Source of the DNA: Larimichthys crocea
Taxonomy: Eukaryota; Chordata; Actinopteri; Sciaenidae
Assembly: GCF_000972845.2 (NCBI RefSeq)
Contig: NC_040022.1
Span: 1,488,001 to 1,552,000, forward strand
Length of the DNA stretch: 64,000 nt
Reading direction: 5' to 3'
Shown: piece after piece, positions 23,549 through 55,045 of the stretch
Position numbering within the stretch: the stretch's first letter is position 1
Layout of the letters: each line of letters starts with the position of its first letter
Notes under the pieces: model-generated
Databases searched by the model: none
Told to the model about the DNA's origin: nothing
The model's input: the letters and a program-made list of their open reading frames with translations, nothing else
Program-made: the position numbers and the translations under genes

Positions 23549-25326
23549 ACATCTAAGTGTGAGCACACACACATGAGTGTGTGTATTTGTGTGTGTTGTG
23601 TGTGTGACAGGTGTTTAGCTGGTATGGTGCTAAGCTTTAAGTGCTGTCCCAACCCAAGCCCTATTCCTGGGGTATACACACACATGCACACACACCATAA
23701 TAGTAATCATCAATAGGAAGATACATTAATTGAAAAGTGTTATTATCATTATTATTTTACGTTTAACTTAATCATTTATACAAGTGATATAATCACACAC
23801 ACACTCACACAGGTGCACAGGTTTCTGGATGGTCCACCTGACACTAAACCCTCCCTCGAACAAGGTCTAATCCAACATTAGTGCAATAACTCAATGAGAA
23901 AACTCAATGTTCCTGACGTATGCATTTAGTACGCATGCAAGTATTTCGTTGTTCTAAAAGTTGTAAAATTTTAACATATTTAACGTAAAAATGCTGCAAC
24001 AAGCTCATATCGTATGTGTAAACTATATAAGTTACACATCTTAAAATCAAATCTTGAGAAAGACAGACCTCAGTATATCTACAGCCCTGCTGGCACGTTG
24101 ACTACAGTTTAAAATAAAGCTCTGTAAGTGTGAACAGCACTTGTTTATACATCATAAAACCAAACTGAAGGTCCCATCCAAAGAATCTGCGTGACTGACG
24201 GTGTTATTTATGTCACATTTTGTAATTATCTGAAAGAATTAATGCCTTTAATGAGACCTGATATCAACAGTTTTAATTTGAAGTGGCTATATAATTTGAA
24301 ACTACAACAAATCCCGACCTGTTCCCAGACTTCTTCTTGAGAAGTCATAAATCAGAGAGATTTAAACGTGTAACACAAGAAGTACAGTAGCTGGTACAGA
24401 GCCATGTACTGATGTCATAAGTCTTATAAAAGACTGGACAGGCATCTGTAAACAAAACCATAACACAGATCTTGGAGACACGCTGCTGAACTCTGTGTGT
24501 GTATATATATATAGATGTGTGTGTGTGTCTTGAGTTGTGTTGGCTCTGCTTCATTGTAAATCCCAGTAAGATCTTCTGAGGAGGAAGTGGCTCTTTATCG
24601 GTTTCTAGTCTGTCCTTGGACCAGAGCGAAGGTGGGGGTGGTGTCTCCGTCTTAGCCTGAGATTTGGTGACATAACAGAGCAACACGAGGAGGCCTCCGT
24701 AATGTGTCCTCACGTTATGTTTTCAGGGACACGCTTACTTAAGTGAGCTACTTCTGCTCTTGGTTTACCTCCAGGGACAGTTTTCAAGGCACGTGGCAGC
24801 GGCAGAGTGATGAAGTGGGAGCAGCAGAGGACAGCGATCATGGGCTGGTGAAACAGAGAAGAGGGAGATTTCAGGCAAGAGACAGCTTGGATGGCAGGAG
24901 GTGGAAGGATACGAGCTGGACGACAATAGTTACTAAAAGTTTTCACAATCAGAAAACGTCACTAGACCAAGCCAGGCTAGCTGTTTCCCCCTGTTTCCAG
25001 TCTTTGTGTGAAACTAAGCTGCTTGCGACAGCTTCATATTTATCACACACACGTGAACACTCTGCACATCCCACCTTGATGTAACCTTCAAGCCTCGGCG
25101 TAGCATCTAGGGGGGTCTTCGCCTGCAGGGTGTCACATTCTCAAACCTCCCTGAAAGAACACCGAAATTCTGCCATTGTGTCATAACTGCCTGCCCACAT
25201 GCCCACGGCACTATTTATACCAGAAGAGCACAACTGCTGCTATAGGTACAGTTACAGTGAGGCACTTCAAACCCCAGCTGCCCTGCCTCAGCTAATAATA
25301 CAATGCAGTATACGCACTAGCTACCT

Positions 25327-25512
25327 ACACACACACACACACACACACACTTTTGGCTACTTTTGGCCCTCACTGTCCGTCCTACCTCAAAGTGCTTCCT
25401 GTATCTATCACAGTGATGAGCAGCCACAGGCAGGCAGTCCTGACGTGCCCACCCTCCCACACCGAGCCGCCTGCCAACAAGCCCTCACACACACACACAC
25501 ACACACACACAC
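25327..25512. repeat. Two (CA)n microsatellites
   Basis: CA runs at 25327-25350 and 25485-25512, separated by about 130 bp of non-repetitive sequence. Confidence 0.9.
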
Positions 25513-25824
25513 TGGTTACATCACGACCAAGCCTGTCCCCGTCCCAGCTTCAAATCATTATGCACATAATCATTTAAGGGGTTAGGAAAGGCAGGATGTT
25601 TGTGACAGGTCCATCAACTGAAAAGACACGCAATTATGCCGAGATGTGACGAGTTGAAGTCCTGGATCTTTGATTTTAGACACTGAAACATGTCGGCCTC
25701 CACTCGTCCTCGAGACACTTCTGAAATACTCTAATACTCGTGTTTGACTGTCATACAACGCTGAATCAAAGTAGATTTTATCTGCCATTTATGACACTGA
25801 CAGACTTGCAGATACAGGTGTAAA

Positions 25825-26490
25825 CCAAGCAGCAACCTCTGTGGCTGTGAGGTAAAGCCAACATGGAAGTGCCAAAAATTGCAGTTCCTCAATCGTCCAC
25901 TTGAGGCTGGCTACAGAACGAGTCAATCTCCATAAGCCCCCATGTTAAAATGTACAACAGCCTTTTACAGCCTGGTACAAAAAACGATTTTGGTCTAGTT
26001 TGGTATAGTTATATATTTCCCTATTCATGACACCTGAATTTATATATATAACTCACCTGTTGAAATTATATCAAGGCTTAAGTTATGCATAATTAACAGC
26101 GAGGCTGCGTTGATTGACAGTGTTGTTATAGATGGCTTGTTTGAGCAACCAGGTGTCATTCTGCCTGTCTCAGGACGCTGATGATCCACGTCTTGGCCGA
26201 TTTTTAGATTAGCTGTGAGTGATGTCACGAATACGACGTCCATCCTTTATACTGTCAGTGATTACAATCGATACATTAATCTTGGTTTGTCCAATTTGGG
26301 CTCCCGTAGAAACATGATGGATCCACAGCGTCTGTAGATATGACAGACTCATTCTAACGTAACAAAAACATAACAACTTTAATTTTCAGATGATTAAACA
26401 CTAATAAAAACACAGTTGTGGATATTATATTCAGTTTGTGCCATTTTCTATAAATAGAGCCTCAAACATTTGACACACTGGACCTTTAAC
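25825..26490. repeat. Compound dispersed repeats ending in 'acacactggacctttaa'
   Basis: 25825-26270 carries 'cacttgaggctggctacaga', 'cagcctggtacaaaaaacga' and, at the far end, 'acgacgtccatcctttatac'. Matching text occurs at 27690, 29010, 39460 and 55560. 26330-26490 continues with 'gattaaacactaataaaaac' and the MITE end, as at 35930-36040 and 54340-54490. Confidence 0.7.
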
Positions 26491-27353
26491 GGAGGAAAAC
26501 AAGTCTTATTAATTTAGATCACTTTATCACAATTTGTTTTCACTTTGATTAAACAATGTTTTTTTGTGAATCTAAAATTGAATCCAATGGGGTGCTTTGT
26601 TTTCTTTATTGTTTTATGATGGTCAAACCTTTTATAACATGAGTTTATTTTGATTCTGGAGCTGCAACAGTTTGACAGAATCATATTTTTCAGTTATTTT
26701 TATGGATTCATTAACATTTTATATGCAAAAATATGAAGAAAAATACAGACTCAATTATTTTTATGTTACTGTAAACTTAATATGTTTTCAGTTTTTAACT
26801 GTTGATCTGTCATCTTGCACGTCTTGAATCTAGGTTGGATGATTTCCCATGTTTTATGACATTTTACAGATGGAACAATCAAACAAACAAAAACTTTAAG
26901 GTGGATGTTGGTTCAAACAAATTTATTTGTATCTTCCATCTTTAAGAGGACACATTAGCACTTCCAGATCTGATTTATGAACTAAACGCTGTACTGCAGT
27001 ACTGAGGGGTCATCACAGAGGACGTCCTGTTTTAGGAGCGCTGCGTCCGAGGACTTAAATATCCTTAAGTCAACAATCATAACAGGAAACTCGACATGTC
27101 AACCCCGCTGTGAGCGATAGCTCCTTCAAAACATGACTCAAACAAGCCTGTCAGCTCTTAGCAGCTGGCTTGGCAACTAATAATTATTTAATTCAGTTAT
27201 TTATTTAATTGCTTATGTCAGAAACAACTTGATAAGTACATTTATGTTAAGATTAGGGAGGTAAAATTATTTATATTTCTGATTAAAGCCTCTTATTTTG
27301 TTGAGTTAAAGACCACAAACACACATCAAATCATCCCAAACCAGTGTTTCAAC

Positions 27354-27357
<4 letters not shown>

Positions 27358-27384
<27 letters not shown>
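27358..27384. repeat. (GT)n microsatellite
   Basis: An uninterrupted GT run. Confidence 0.95.
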
Positions 27385-27689
27385 CTGCATGGGTCGTGCA
27401 GCATTATCACTGCAGTGTTTTATTAGCATTAGAGCGCAGTGCTTAGGATGAGCTGCAGTAACTGGATCCCAAAGGGAGATTGAGCTAAATGTCAGTGAGC
27501 CACCTTAAGCTTTGCGCTGCTACAGCCGGGCCCACAACAGCACCGCGGGTCAGAGGGGAAACACACACACACACAGCAGGGCAGCTCAAACACAGACGAC
27601 AGCCTGGAGGGAGAGAAAGATACTGTGGAGGGAAGGAAAACCTGCAGGGGGTTAAGATGAAGATGAAGGGTGGTACTCATTGTTCACTT

Positions 27690-27975
27690 TACACCAAGCA
27701 GCAACCTCTGTCACTGTGAAGTGAAGCCAAAAACTGCAGTTCTTCAAAGTCCACTTGAGGCTGGCTACAGAACAAGTCAGTCTCCATAAGTCCCCATGTT
27801 AAAGTGTCCAACTTCACAGCAGAAATAAACATGTTTACAGCCTGGTCTCTATAGATAATTTCCCTGACAACTTTACCGGAGCTGCTCAGCACTAAACAGC
27901 AGAGAGAGACACCATTTAGCAGCCATGTACTTACATCTGGACCATAGACAGTATAAAACATGGAGGCGTATCCGG
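27690..27975. repeat. Dispersed repeat, 'cttgaggctggctacagaac' family
   Basis: It begins 'accaagcagcaacctctgtc' and passes through 'cacttgaggctggctacaga' and 'cagcagaaataaacatgttt'. It is closely related to 25825 and 29010. A repeated open frame on the reverse strand is a by-product of the family, not a gene. Confidence 0.75.
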
Positions 27976-28713
27976 GATGTCACCCACAGGTTTCCGAAAA
28001 GCCGCTTTAAAGCCAAGACCAAAATCAGAGCTTAAAGAGAGTTTATATTAGACGTACATTCATCAGGTGACCAGAAACAGTCTCCAAATCGATGTTACTC
28101 CGTACCTGCTGGATGTGTAAATAAACATCTTTAAAGTCGATGATATGTCTGTGTCGTGTTCACAGCTTGTTTCTGCTGCCCTCAAGTGGCCACACAAATC
28201 ACTTGTTACAGACTTTGAAACTGCAAAATGCCTTCAGCATGAACGTTCACATGTATTTCAGACTGTTTGTTGTTGGGATAGGAGACGGGACGGATATAAT
28301 GGTTGTTCTCTTTTACCACATTATCAATAATCTGTAGCGTTAACATGCTTTCCACAGCAATAAACAAGGCTTAAGTGAACTGGACTCACATGCTGTTCAT
28401 AGATCCTAAAAGCCTCCCTACCTCTCACTGATACACTGCTCTCCTCTTTCCTCCTCTCCTTTCCTTACTCGATCTATGTCACCAAGAGGACTTCAGGACT
28501 TTGCAGAGGAGAAATAGAGTTGGACCTCTAACTTTTCTGGTGACTTCCACGTTTCCAGAAGTGGAAGAAGTATTCAGATCAGATACTTCAGTTGAAGTAG
28601 CAGTACAACAAAAATCATTGGGTGCCGTTTTTCTGCAGAAAAGATTGTTAATATTTATGAATCAACTCTTAGATTGTATTTATTTATGTTGTATTGTACC
28701 TCCAAACAATATA

Positions 28714-28992
28714 CAGGACCAGTCAAAAGCTTGGACACCTTCTCAACATGTTTTTTCTCTATTTTTTATTATTTTCTTTATAGGATATCAAAACACATAT
28801 GGAACTATGTGGTAAGTAAAAAAAAAAGTGTTACACAAACCAGAAGATTCTTCAAAGTAGCCTCCTTTTCTTTGGTAACATCTTTGCACACTTTTCATCT
28901 TCATGAGGTCGTCGCCTGGAAAACGGTTTTCCAACAGTCTTTTCCTTTACTCTGTGGTCCAACTCATCCCAAATCATCTTAATTGGGGGTTA
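28714..28992 (-). mobile_element. Truncated Tc1/mariner-type transposon remnant
   Basis: It starts with 'ggaccagtcaaaagcttgga' and continues with 'aggatatcaaaacacatatg', 'gattcttcaaagtagcctcc', 'cttcatgaggtcgtcgcctg' and 'cttttcctttactctgtggt', in the order of the end and adjoining region of fish Tc1-like elements read from one end. The transposase catalytic part is absent, so it is a dead fragment about 280 bp long. Family-level recognition only. Confidence 0.75.
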
Positions 28993-29009
28993 GTTCGATT
29001 GATCAACAG

Positions 29010-29355
29010 TTCAAAACCAAGCACCAAGTGCTAAAAACTGCAGTTCCTCAAACGTCCACTTGAGGCTGGCTCCAGAATGAGTCAGTCTCCATTAGTCCCC
29101 ATGTTCAAATGTCCAACTTCACAGCAGAAATAAACATGTTTACAGCCTGGTACAAAAAACAGTTTTGGTCTCTATAGCTAGTTTCCCCGTTCATGACAAC
29201 TGTACTGAGGGTGAATTTTTATACAACTCACCTACTCAGATTATATTAAAGATTATAGTTATGCATAATTAACATCGTGGCTGCTTCGACTGACAGGTGG
29301 GTGCTGTTATAGATGGCGTATTAGAGCACCCAGGCATCATTCAGCCCACCTCAGG
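29010..29355. repeat. Dispersed repeat, 'cttgaggctggctccagaat' family
   Basis: It matches the 25825 copy in order: 'cacttgaggctggctccaga', 'cagcagaaataaacatgttt', 'cagcctggtacaaaaaacag', then 'gttatgcataattaacatcg'. It lies about 300 bp upstream of the atp2a1 promoter elements. Confidence 0.75.
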
Positions 29356-29660
29356 TCTTACTTGAGTGGAGTACCTCAAACTTGTCACTTACAGTAAGTA
29401 CAGTACATGTGAGTCCACAAACATGTGCACATACATACAGTAATACTGTCACATGCTCATCAGTGTCCCCTACCTCTCATTCATGTCGCCCCTCCTCATT
29501 GTCCTGACCATGCATGTTCTCTTGTGCACATCTTATTTCCACCCCTCTGCAGTTGTTACCCCTCACCGCCCTCCCTCACACACACACACATACCCTCCTG
29601 CCCCCCTGCCTATTCTTTACCACAGGGCCATCCCTGCCCACCTATTTGTGACGTTCTCAG

Positions 29661-29723
29661 CCAATGAGGGGTGAGTGCATGGTGAGAGAGCACCAATGAG
29701 GCCGCTTTTTCATCTGTATAAAA
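29661..29723 (+). promoter_or_regulatory. Core promoter of atp2a1 (TATA box and two CCAAT boxes)
   Basis: TATAAAA lies at 29717-29723, with CCAAT at 29661-29665 and 29693-29697. Spacing predicts transcription starting near 29745-29755 and a 5'UTR of about 265 bases. A TATA-driven start fits a strongly expressed tissue-restricted muscle gene. Muscle sites (MEF2, E-box) are not clear in the proximal 60 bases; a CAGCTG E-box occurs downstream near 29939. The TSS is inferred. Confidence 0.7.
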
Positions 29724-29791
29724 CTTTTCAGGACAGTTTGCCGGGTTGCACTTTCTGTCAGTCGAGGGCTCCGAGAGGAGAGCACCAGCCC

Positions 29792-29831
29792 AGAGAGAGA
29801 GAGAGAGAGAGAGAGAGGGGAGAGAGAGAGC
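29792..29831 (+). repeat. (GA)n repeat in the predicted atp2a1 5'UTR
   Basis: A GA run with one short interruption, between the TATA box and the start codon. If the TSS is near 29750 it is transcribed and likely length-variable. Confidence 0.85.
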
Positions 29832-30014
29832 AAGTGTGAACAGCAGGGAGGGTTGCCAGTTTTTAATCCCAATCCCACACTTCAAGAAAGTGGTGGGTCA
29901 AGTTTGTCTTAACTTTCAGTATCGTGGGGGGGGTCCTTCAGCTGGGCCACTCAGACTTAATGTTTCTGTTTTCTATCCCCCTTTTTGTCCCGAAGCCTCT
30001 CCGTTTAAGCGAGG

Positions 30015-48783
<18,769 letters not shown>

Positions 48784-49068
48784 GAGGTAAGGATCGCTCT
48801 AGTTGCTCTGAAGTGAAGCAGAGAGCTGAGACAGCGAGGATGGAGAGAAAAGGCTGAGCGCTCTCCCGCTGATTGAGAGCTGCCAACGGCTACTTGACGT
48901 GATCAAAAACATCAAGTGGCACAAATGCAAAAACAAAAACACATCAGCCGCCAGAAAATACACCAAAAAAAAAAAAAAAAACTGCAACATTTTTTTCTGT
49001 GTATGTACTGAAGTTAATATATAGGTGAGAGTTATTAAAACTATTCTGTGTTGATTCTATTCTTAAAG

Positions 49069-49074
49069 AATAAA
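49069..49074 (+). terminator. Poly(A) signal of atp2a1
   Basis: AATAAA about 285 bases after the stop codon gives a compact 3'UTR. It lies about 690 bases from the convergent rabep2 stop codon. Confidence 0.65.
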
Positions 49075-49761
49075 GATATGTATTAAAACTGTCAGTCTCA
49101 CTTTATATCTCTTAACGGAGGTTTAGTAACATTTCTTCACCTTAAAATGAACACAAACTGTCACGTTCACATTTCTTCAGATATTTTTTACTTCTTTTCT
49201 CATCCACAATCATAAATCTGCTTTCAGTCAAAAAGCTGGTATGGTTGTAGTAAGAACAGGAATAATTGATGACTGAGTTAAAATAAAGACAAATAAATGA
49301 AAACAATAAAAATAACCCTCCCTGATGAAGTTAATTTAGGAGAGTTTGTATCACTTCATTATTGCACTGTGACTCGTCCTTCTTCACAGAAAAAGTCTGC
49401 ACGGGGAAATGACCGTATAGTTTGCATAGTAATGACTGATACAGTGCAAAATCAAGTGTTGGGACTGTGGAGTGTTTTCACTGTGTCAGATTTATCTACA
49501 GATGCATTTACATAATTAGTAGAGGAATAAACAGAGTGAGTGTGAACGTTACAGTGTTTCCATGGTTCATCAAACATCACTTTGGTCAACACCATCGTCT
49601 CTGAAACAATCAAAAACGTGATGTCTCTGTAGGAGAATCCATCGGAAAGTGCGAGCTGTGATAATCCCAGTGATCACGATTACTTAGTTGGTCCTTGTTG
49701 GTCACTCTTGTTGCCGTTTTCTCTTGGTCTGTTCTCTTTGGTTCCAGTGTGACTCGATAAC

Positions 49762-52700
49762 TCACGAGGCGTCTGCAGGAGAGGAGCTAGCTTCACTGAC
49801 TCCGTCTTCCAGGATTTCTTTGACTTGTTCGAGAGTCTCGGCCTGTCGGATCACCTCCAGCTTCACCTGAAGGAGGGAGGAGAGACAGGTCAAGGATTCA
49901 TCCATCACTCCTGCACTCAAACCTCTACAACTGTCTGCTGTTTCTTACCTGCAGCGACTGGGAGAGCTGGACAAAGTCTCTCTGAACAGTCTGGCTGGTG
50001 TCGACCTGAGAGCGCAGACTGATCACTTGACTTCGCAGCTCCAGACACTGTTGGTGCAGAGAGGCCTGACAGCCACAGAGAAAACAGATCAGGCAAACAA
50101 CACAGACAACATTATTAGTATTTACATGTGTAATTAATGAACTCTGAAGCTGAATCCAGTCATCATGATTCATAATTAAGCTTGTAAGCTCTCAACACAC
50201 ACTCAAAATTATTTCCCAAAGCTTTCTCAGCTCTCAACACACACTCAAAATTATTTCCCAAAGCTTTCTCTTGACCTTCCTCTGCCGATGGAGTTGCTGA
50301 GTTGTCATCGGGGCACTGCAGTGGAAAAATTAAACCCACGGACTAAACTGTGATGCTACCAAGTCTGGGTGCATCTCGCAATTTACGCTGCAGAATAATG
50401 AACCGAAAGAGCAGTTATTGAGTGACAGTGAGTGTGAATGAAAGTGAAGAAGCGCAGGTGAAATAAAGTTATTTCCTGATTGTTGTTGACACACCTCACC
50501 TACACACACTGTAGTGATTCACTGGAGTGTGAGCGACAGATCCTGTCTGTGTGCACCCGTAATATTTTCATTAAGTAAACACCGTCCTAATTTACCTCTT
50601 ATGCCAAGTGTAATAATTTAATAATGTAATAATTCTTTTTTTTTTATTTCAGTTTATTTCTCTTGATTTGCTGCAGCACCAGATTCTGTCTGAATGTGCC
50701 ATAAACTGATCTCAGTCTGAGAGTTCAGTCACGTGGTCGCGAGTTTGTGTTTCTGTTCCAAGGATGACAACTGAGCAACTTCATCCGCTGAGGAAAGCCA
50801 CAAGAGTTGGTTAAAAGCTTTTAAAACAAGTAAGGTGGACCTTGTGTCGAGTTTTGTTTGTTAGAATAATAAAATTTAAATAACAATAATATAAAATATT
50901 GCTTAAGAACTTTTTTAAATGATCAGGATCAGCATTTCTGACCAACAATGCGAGTTTAGTGACAGCAGTAACAACGACAACAAAAAACAGCAGGTTGGAT
51001 TTACTTTGTCATTACTGAGCGCCTTGTTGTTGATCTGCACATGAGAGAGCGCCACCCGCAGGGCTTCCAGTTCAGTGCAGCAGGCCAGCAGTTCAGCCTG
51101 CAGCTGGTCCTTCTGAGCCTGGATCCTCTCCGTCTCCGTCTTCAGACTGGACAGCTGCACTGCACAGCAGCACAAACAAAGACTGCTTATAGTTTGTTCA
51201 GTCACTGCAGCACAGACATGAACAATGCTGTGATTACTAAGGGAGACCTATTAAGTGTCCTGTCAAACTGAGTCGTTCACTCACCTTCTAACACCTCTGA
51301 TGACGTCGTCGTGGGTGGAAACAGGCAGAAAGGATAAAAAGTTTCAGTTTAAGTGAGTCAGTGTTTAAATATCTGCTCTAAATAATAATATTAATATGAT
51401 CCACAGACCGTTTTCCTCTGACCGGCTGCCCAGCTGCTCCCTCAGGTTGACAATCTCAATGCGCAGTCGCTCCTCACAGTGCGCCCCCTGCAGGTTAGAT
51501 TTCAACAGTCAGCACACACACACACACTGACACTACAGGCAGTTCACAATACCTCTAAACCTTCGTCCACGTATGAAGGTTGACACTTCATGTGAAAAGT
51601 GAAATAAAGTCATCCCAAAACTATCTGAAATGAAGAAATGCTACAAAAGGAAGTCACAGAAACAAAACTCACAGGGCTCTGTTCCCTTTATGACACCATG
51701 TGAAATTATTCTTCTCTGCTGCAGCTTTCGTGGAGCAGACACACTGTACGTGAAAGCCTAGAACGAATGGTACCTGCAGCGTCGCTGGGAACGATGAGCT
51801 GGACTCTGGTCCTTCATCCTTCACCTCCTCTCCTTTCAGTCTGGACAGCTCGCTGCACATCTTCCTCTGGGAAAAAGATAATTCTGCCTGGAGACACAAA
51901 CGACAATTGTATGCGATCACACAAACAGGAATCAAGTGATTTTTGAATTCTACCACCCCTGACAGAGCCTCACACACCCTGCAGGATGGACATCGTATCA
52001 CTCACCAGCCGACTCTGGACTGCGTTCTGTGATTGGCTAAAAGATTTCTGCAAATCCTGGAGGAGAGCCTCTGAAGTCTGGACCTGACACTGGAGCATTG
52101 ATACCTGAACACACACATAGACACACAAATTAACATGTGACACACACTCTACACACTTTCTGCTGTATACTCGGATCAGCACTGCTCACCTGTTTGTGTG
52201 TGTGCTTGGTTTGTGTATCCAGTTCTTTCTCCAGCTCCTCTTTCTCCGCCTCGAGCCGACTCACCTCCCCTTGCAGCTCAGACACCTGCCCAACACGCCA
52301 CACCCTCAGTGTTATTCAATTAAAGTGCAAATCTTGACCTGATATCATCGTTTTAAATCCACACCTGAGCGTTGAGTGTGTCCCAGTCGCTGTGCGTGAC
52401 CAGCCGGTGCCCAGCCGGCGGCAGGTAGATGGCTTCAGGCACCAGAGTTCCCGTGGAGACCAGCGAGTCGGTGTCGTCCTGAGCGTGGAGCTTTCTGGGC
52501 AGGGAGGGCGTGTCTAAGGAGAAAGACGACAGCGAGGCCGAGTCGCAGTTTCGCAGTGAAAAATACCCTTCAGCTGTGAGCGGCGTCCCGTCTGCCTCTG
52601 CTGCCGCCGCCGCCTCCAGGTCTGCCGACTGGTTGTGCCTTCTGTCCGGCGACGCCTCGGCCTCCGTCTGGCTGTTGGTGATCTGCGTTTGGGATTCATT

Positions 52701-55045
52701 ACTGCCGACTTCTACGTCCATCCTGGCTCGCCTTCCACTGATCTAGCAGAGGGAAATAAATGCTGGGATTGAGTCCAAAACACTCAAAACAAGTAAAAAA
52801 GAAAAAAAAGAAAAAGACAAACACCGACCATGTTCTGTCCACTCGCTCTCCTCCACTCCACAGGCTGAGACTGAAGAACAGCTATTCTGGCTTCATACTG
52901 CGCTGCTGTCTCTGTGAACACAACAACACGTTAAATACTGATGAAACCATTTACAGCTATTACAGCTAGCTCAAAAAAAACACGATTCAAATGATCAGCT
53001 CGTCATCAAGTTCTACAGTGGCCTGATACTGAGCCACATTTATTTGAATCAGGTGTGTTGGAGCAGGAAACATCTGAAACATGCAGGGCAGTGGTCCCCG
53101 AGGACCAGGATTGAAAAACACTTCTGTACATAACTCTACATGTTTTCTCCTGACTGTTCTTGAACTGCATCACAAAACAGCATCAGTTTTGTGTCTTTAA
53201 AGTTTAGAAACAACAGATTTTATCATTAAAACATATAAAATGACGAAGTTTCCCAACACAGTCAGGCATTACTTGTGCTTACATTAAATGCAACTAAAGT
53301 TTGAGCACAAAAATGACTAAAATATGAACTTGAAATGCAAATTCTGATAATTTGATTTAATTTAAAATAAAGCTTTTAACTTCAGAGCCTCTGAACAGTT
53401 GTGAAAACAAAGATACGTCTGCTTATAGCAGGTGAACGAGACTTCTTATCAAAGGCTACAAACTTATCTCTAAAGAGTGACGTATGAACGAGCTGTGTGA
53501 GCTTGTACCTGATACATGGTACGCTGTGACAGTATTTGTTAACTACAGGGAGTTTCTCGTGAGATGTTTACATGTTTACAGCTATTTGCATTTGCTTAAG
53601 AGAGTCCCCCGTGTTAGAAAGTGCGCAACTTCACACAAAACGTCCTTGACTGAAAATGACTTTAAGAGGGTAACACACACAGGGTAACACAGACCTCTGA
53701 GAGCCTCCTGCAGAGACTGGATCTCTTGATCACATTGTTTTTGCAGCTCTGCCAGTTCCTCCTGTTTGCTCAGCTCGCAGATCGTCGCCACGCCCTGCCA
53801 GTGCTCGGCCTGAGCTCGGTAGTCGGCTAGCTGGGCCTGCAGGCTGGAGTCTGAAAACGATCAACAGGTTGTGTCATTAGGATGTTTGCATGCAAAATAT
53901 ATTGATAATAAACAACACGATTAAAAAGGTATCTGTGTTACCAGCACCTGTAAATACTTTCTCAGCTCAGCTGAGCTTTCCAGGAATGCAACTTGACATT
54001 TTTCTCATTGCTCAGTTTGTAAATCTACAACACGTGCAGCTTTGTTGTCCACGTTAAGTGTGCACATAGTGAGTCTGCATACAAATCCTTTAAAATAACT
54101 AGATTTCATGTTGCATGTCATTAAACTTGTGGGATAATAAAGCCGCTCGGGCTTGTTCCCATTTGTTTGTCAAACTACACTTGCACCTCTGATTAAAAGG
54201 ATCAAATCTAGCCATGACTGCAACCCGAAGTCGCTTCGCCTTCTTCTTTCTAGCATTAAAGAGAAAATACCACGAACATGTTAGAAAACATGAGCGGTCC
54301 TATCTGGAGCCAGCGTTTGATTTGTCCGTGGACTGTGTCTGTAGATGTTAAAGACTCATTTTAAGGTAATAAAAATCTTATCTACAGGTGACGACTATAC
54401 ACTAATGAATGAAAGTTATGAATATTATATCTAATTTCTGACAAATTCAGTAAATAGAGCCCTTTAAATCTGACACACTGGACCTTTAAAGGTGATGAAA
54501 TACCACAAAACATTAAACACTGCTCCAAATATTTCATATTTATATAAACAAACACATGTGACTTTGATGCGGTGTGTTATCCTGCTGTTCATACTTCAGT
54601 CTGGGGTTAGACAGATCACAAAAGGTTTATTATTATTTGTGATTTCTGCAGTCACAGCTGTTAATACAGCGTGTGTGAAGCTGCAACAGGTCTCGTATCT
54701 GCAGGAATGTAACAAATATAACTTGGTACAGTCGGTTAATGATTATCGGGGATAATGGGGAAGGTTAAGCGGAGTGTGTCTCACTGCTGAGCCCGGTTCA
54801 AACCCACTTTGGACCGGACTGTCCGTCAGTTTGAAGTGTTAGCACAGCAGCTAGCACCGCCCGTTTGTTTCAATGGTCAACGGTGCTAACAGGCCGACCA
54901 ACGGTCAACCAACCGTCCGAATCAACAGGTTAATGTTTGCAGGTCGGTGTGTCTGCTCACACTCCGCTAGTCATGAAGCGGATTAAAGTTTAACATTTGT
55001 TTTGTTTTGTTTTTTATTACCTGCGTCTTCACTCCTGGAGCTCAT
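49762..55045 (-). CDS. rabep2: Rabaptin-2 (Rab GTPase-binding effector 2), coiled coil
   Basis: Twelve coding exons in transcription order: 55021-55045, 53695-53850, 52829-52911, 52365-52742, 52190-52285, 52006-52104, 51774-51887, 51409-51487, 51285-51296, 51005-51159, 49949-50065, 49762-49866. They total 1419 bases, 472 residues, with all junctions GT-AG and in phase. Rabaptins are cytosolic dimeric coiled coils that bind Rab5/Rab4 and promote early endosome docking and fusion. Diagnostic segments are LVSTGTLVPEAIYLPP with GHRLV (exon 4), ERLRIEIVNLRE (exon 8) and the C-terminal VQRDFVQLSQSLQ with RQAETLEQV. These fit rabaptin-2 better than rabaptin-5. It is shorter than human RABEP2 (about 569 residues), mainly through less coiled coil. 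Exon 9 is only 12 bases. Its adjacency to atp2a1 matches human 16p11.2. Confidence 0.93.
50187..50270. repeat. Exact 42-bp tandem duplication in the last rabep2 intron upstream of exon 11
   Basis: Two identical units, 50187-50228 and 50229-50270, each beginning 'agctctcaacacacactcaa'. With no mismatches this is a very recent slip or an assembly stutter. Confidence 0.95.
54340..54495. repeat. MITE-family end in rabep2 intron 1
   Basis: It ends 'gacacactggacctttaaag' (about 54471-54491), with 'aatagagccctttaaat' before it, as at 26452-26490. It is noncoding. Confidence 0.6.

Larger units (their letters stand above)
15516..29660. other. 14-kb interval between nherf and atp2a1 without a recognisable gene
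   Basis: Apart from the likely nherf 3'UTR, no exon, RNA gene or conserved domain is visible. Content is repeats: two close copies of one family (15955, 19727), a purine tract and hairpin (17228-17463), microsatellites, the palindromic block (20840-21740), the 54-bp array (22505-23330), repeats at 25825-26490, 27690 and 29010, and a Tc1 remnant (28714). Stretches at 23700-25320 and 26880-27350 show nothing I can name. Enhancers for either gene could lie here, but sequence alone does not show them. Confidence 0.6.

Noticed and set aside
27689..27961. Reverse-strand frame with QAVNMFISAVKL, seen again at 55426-55662
   Set aside because: The same peptide recurs because it lies in a dispersed repeat, and the copies have different stops and shifts. 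Not a gene family.
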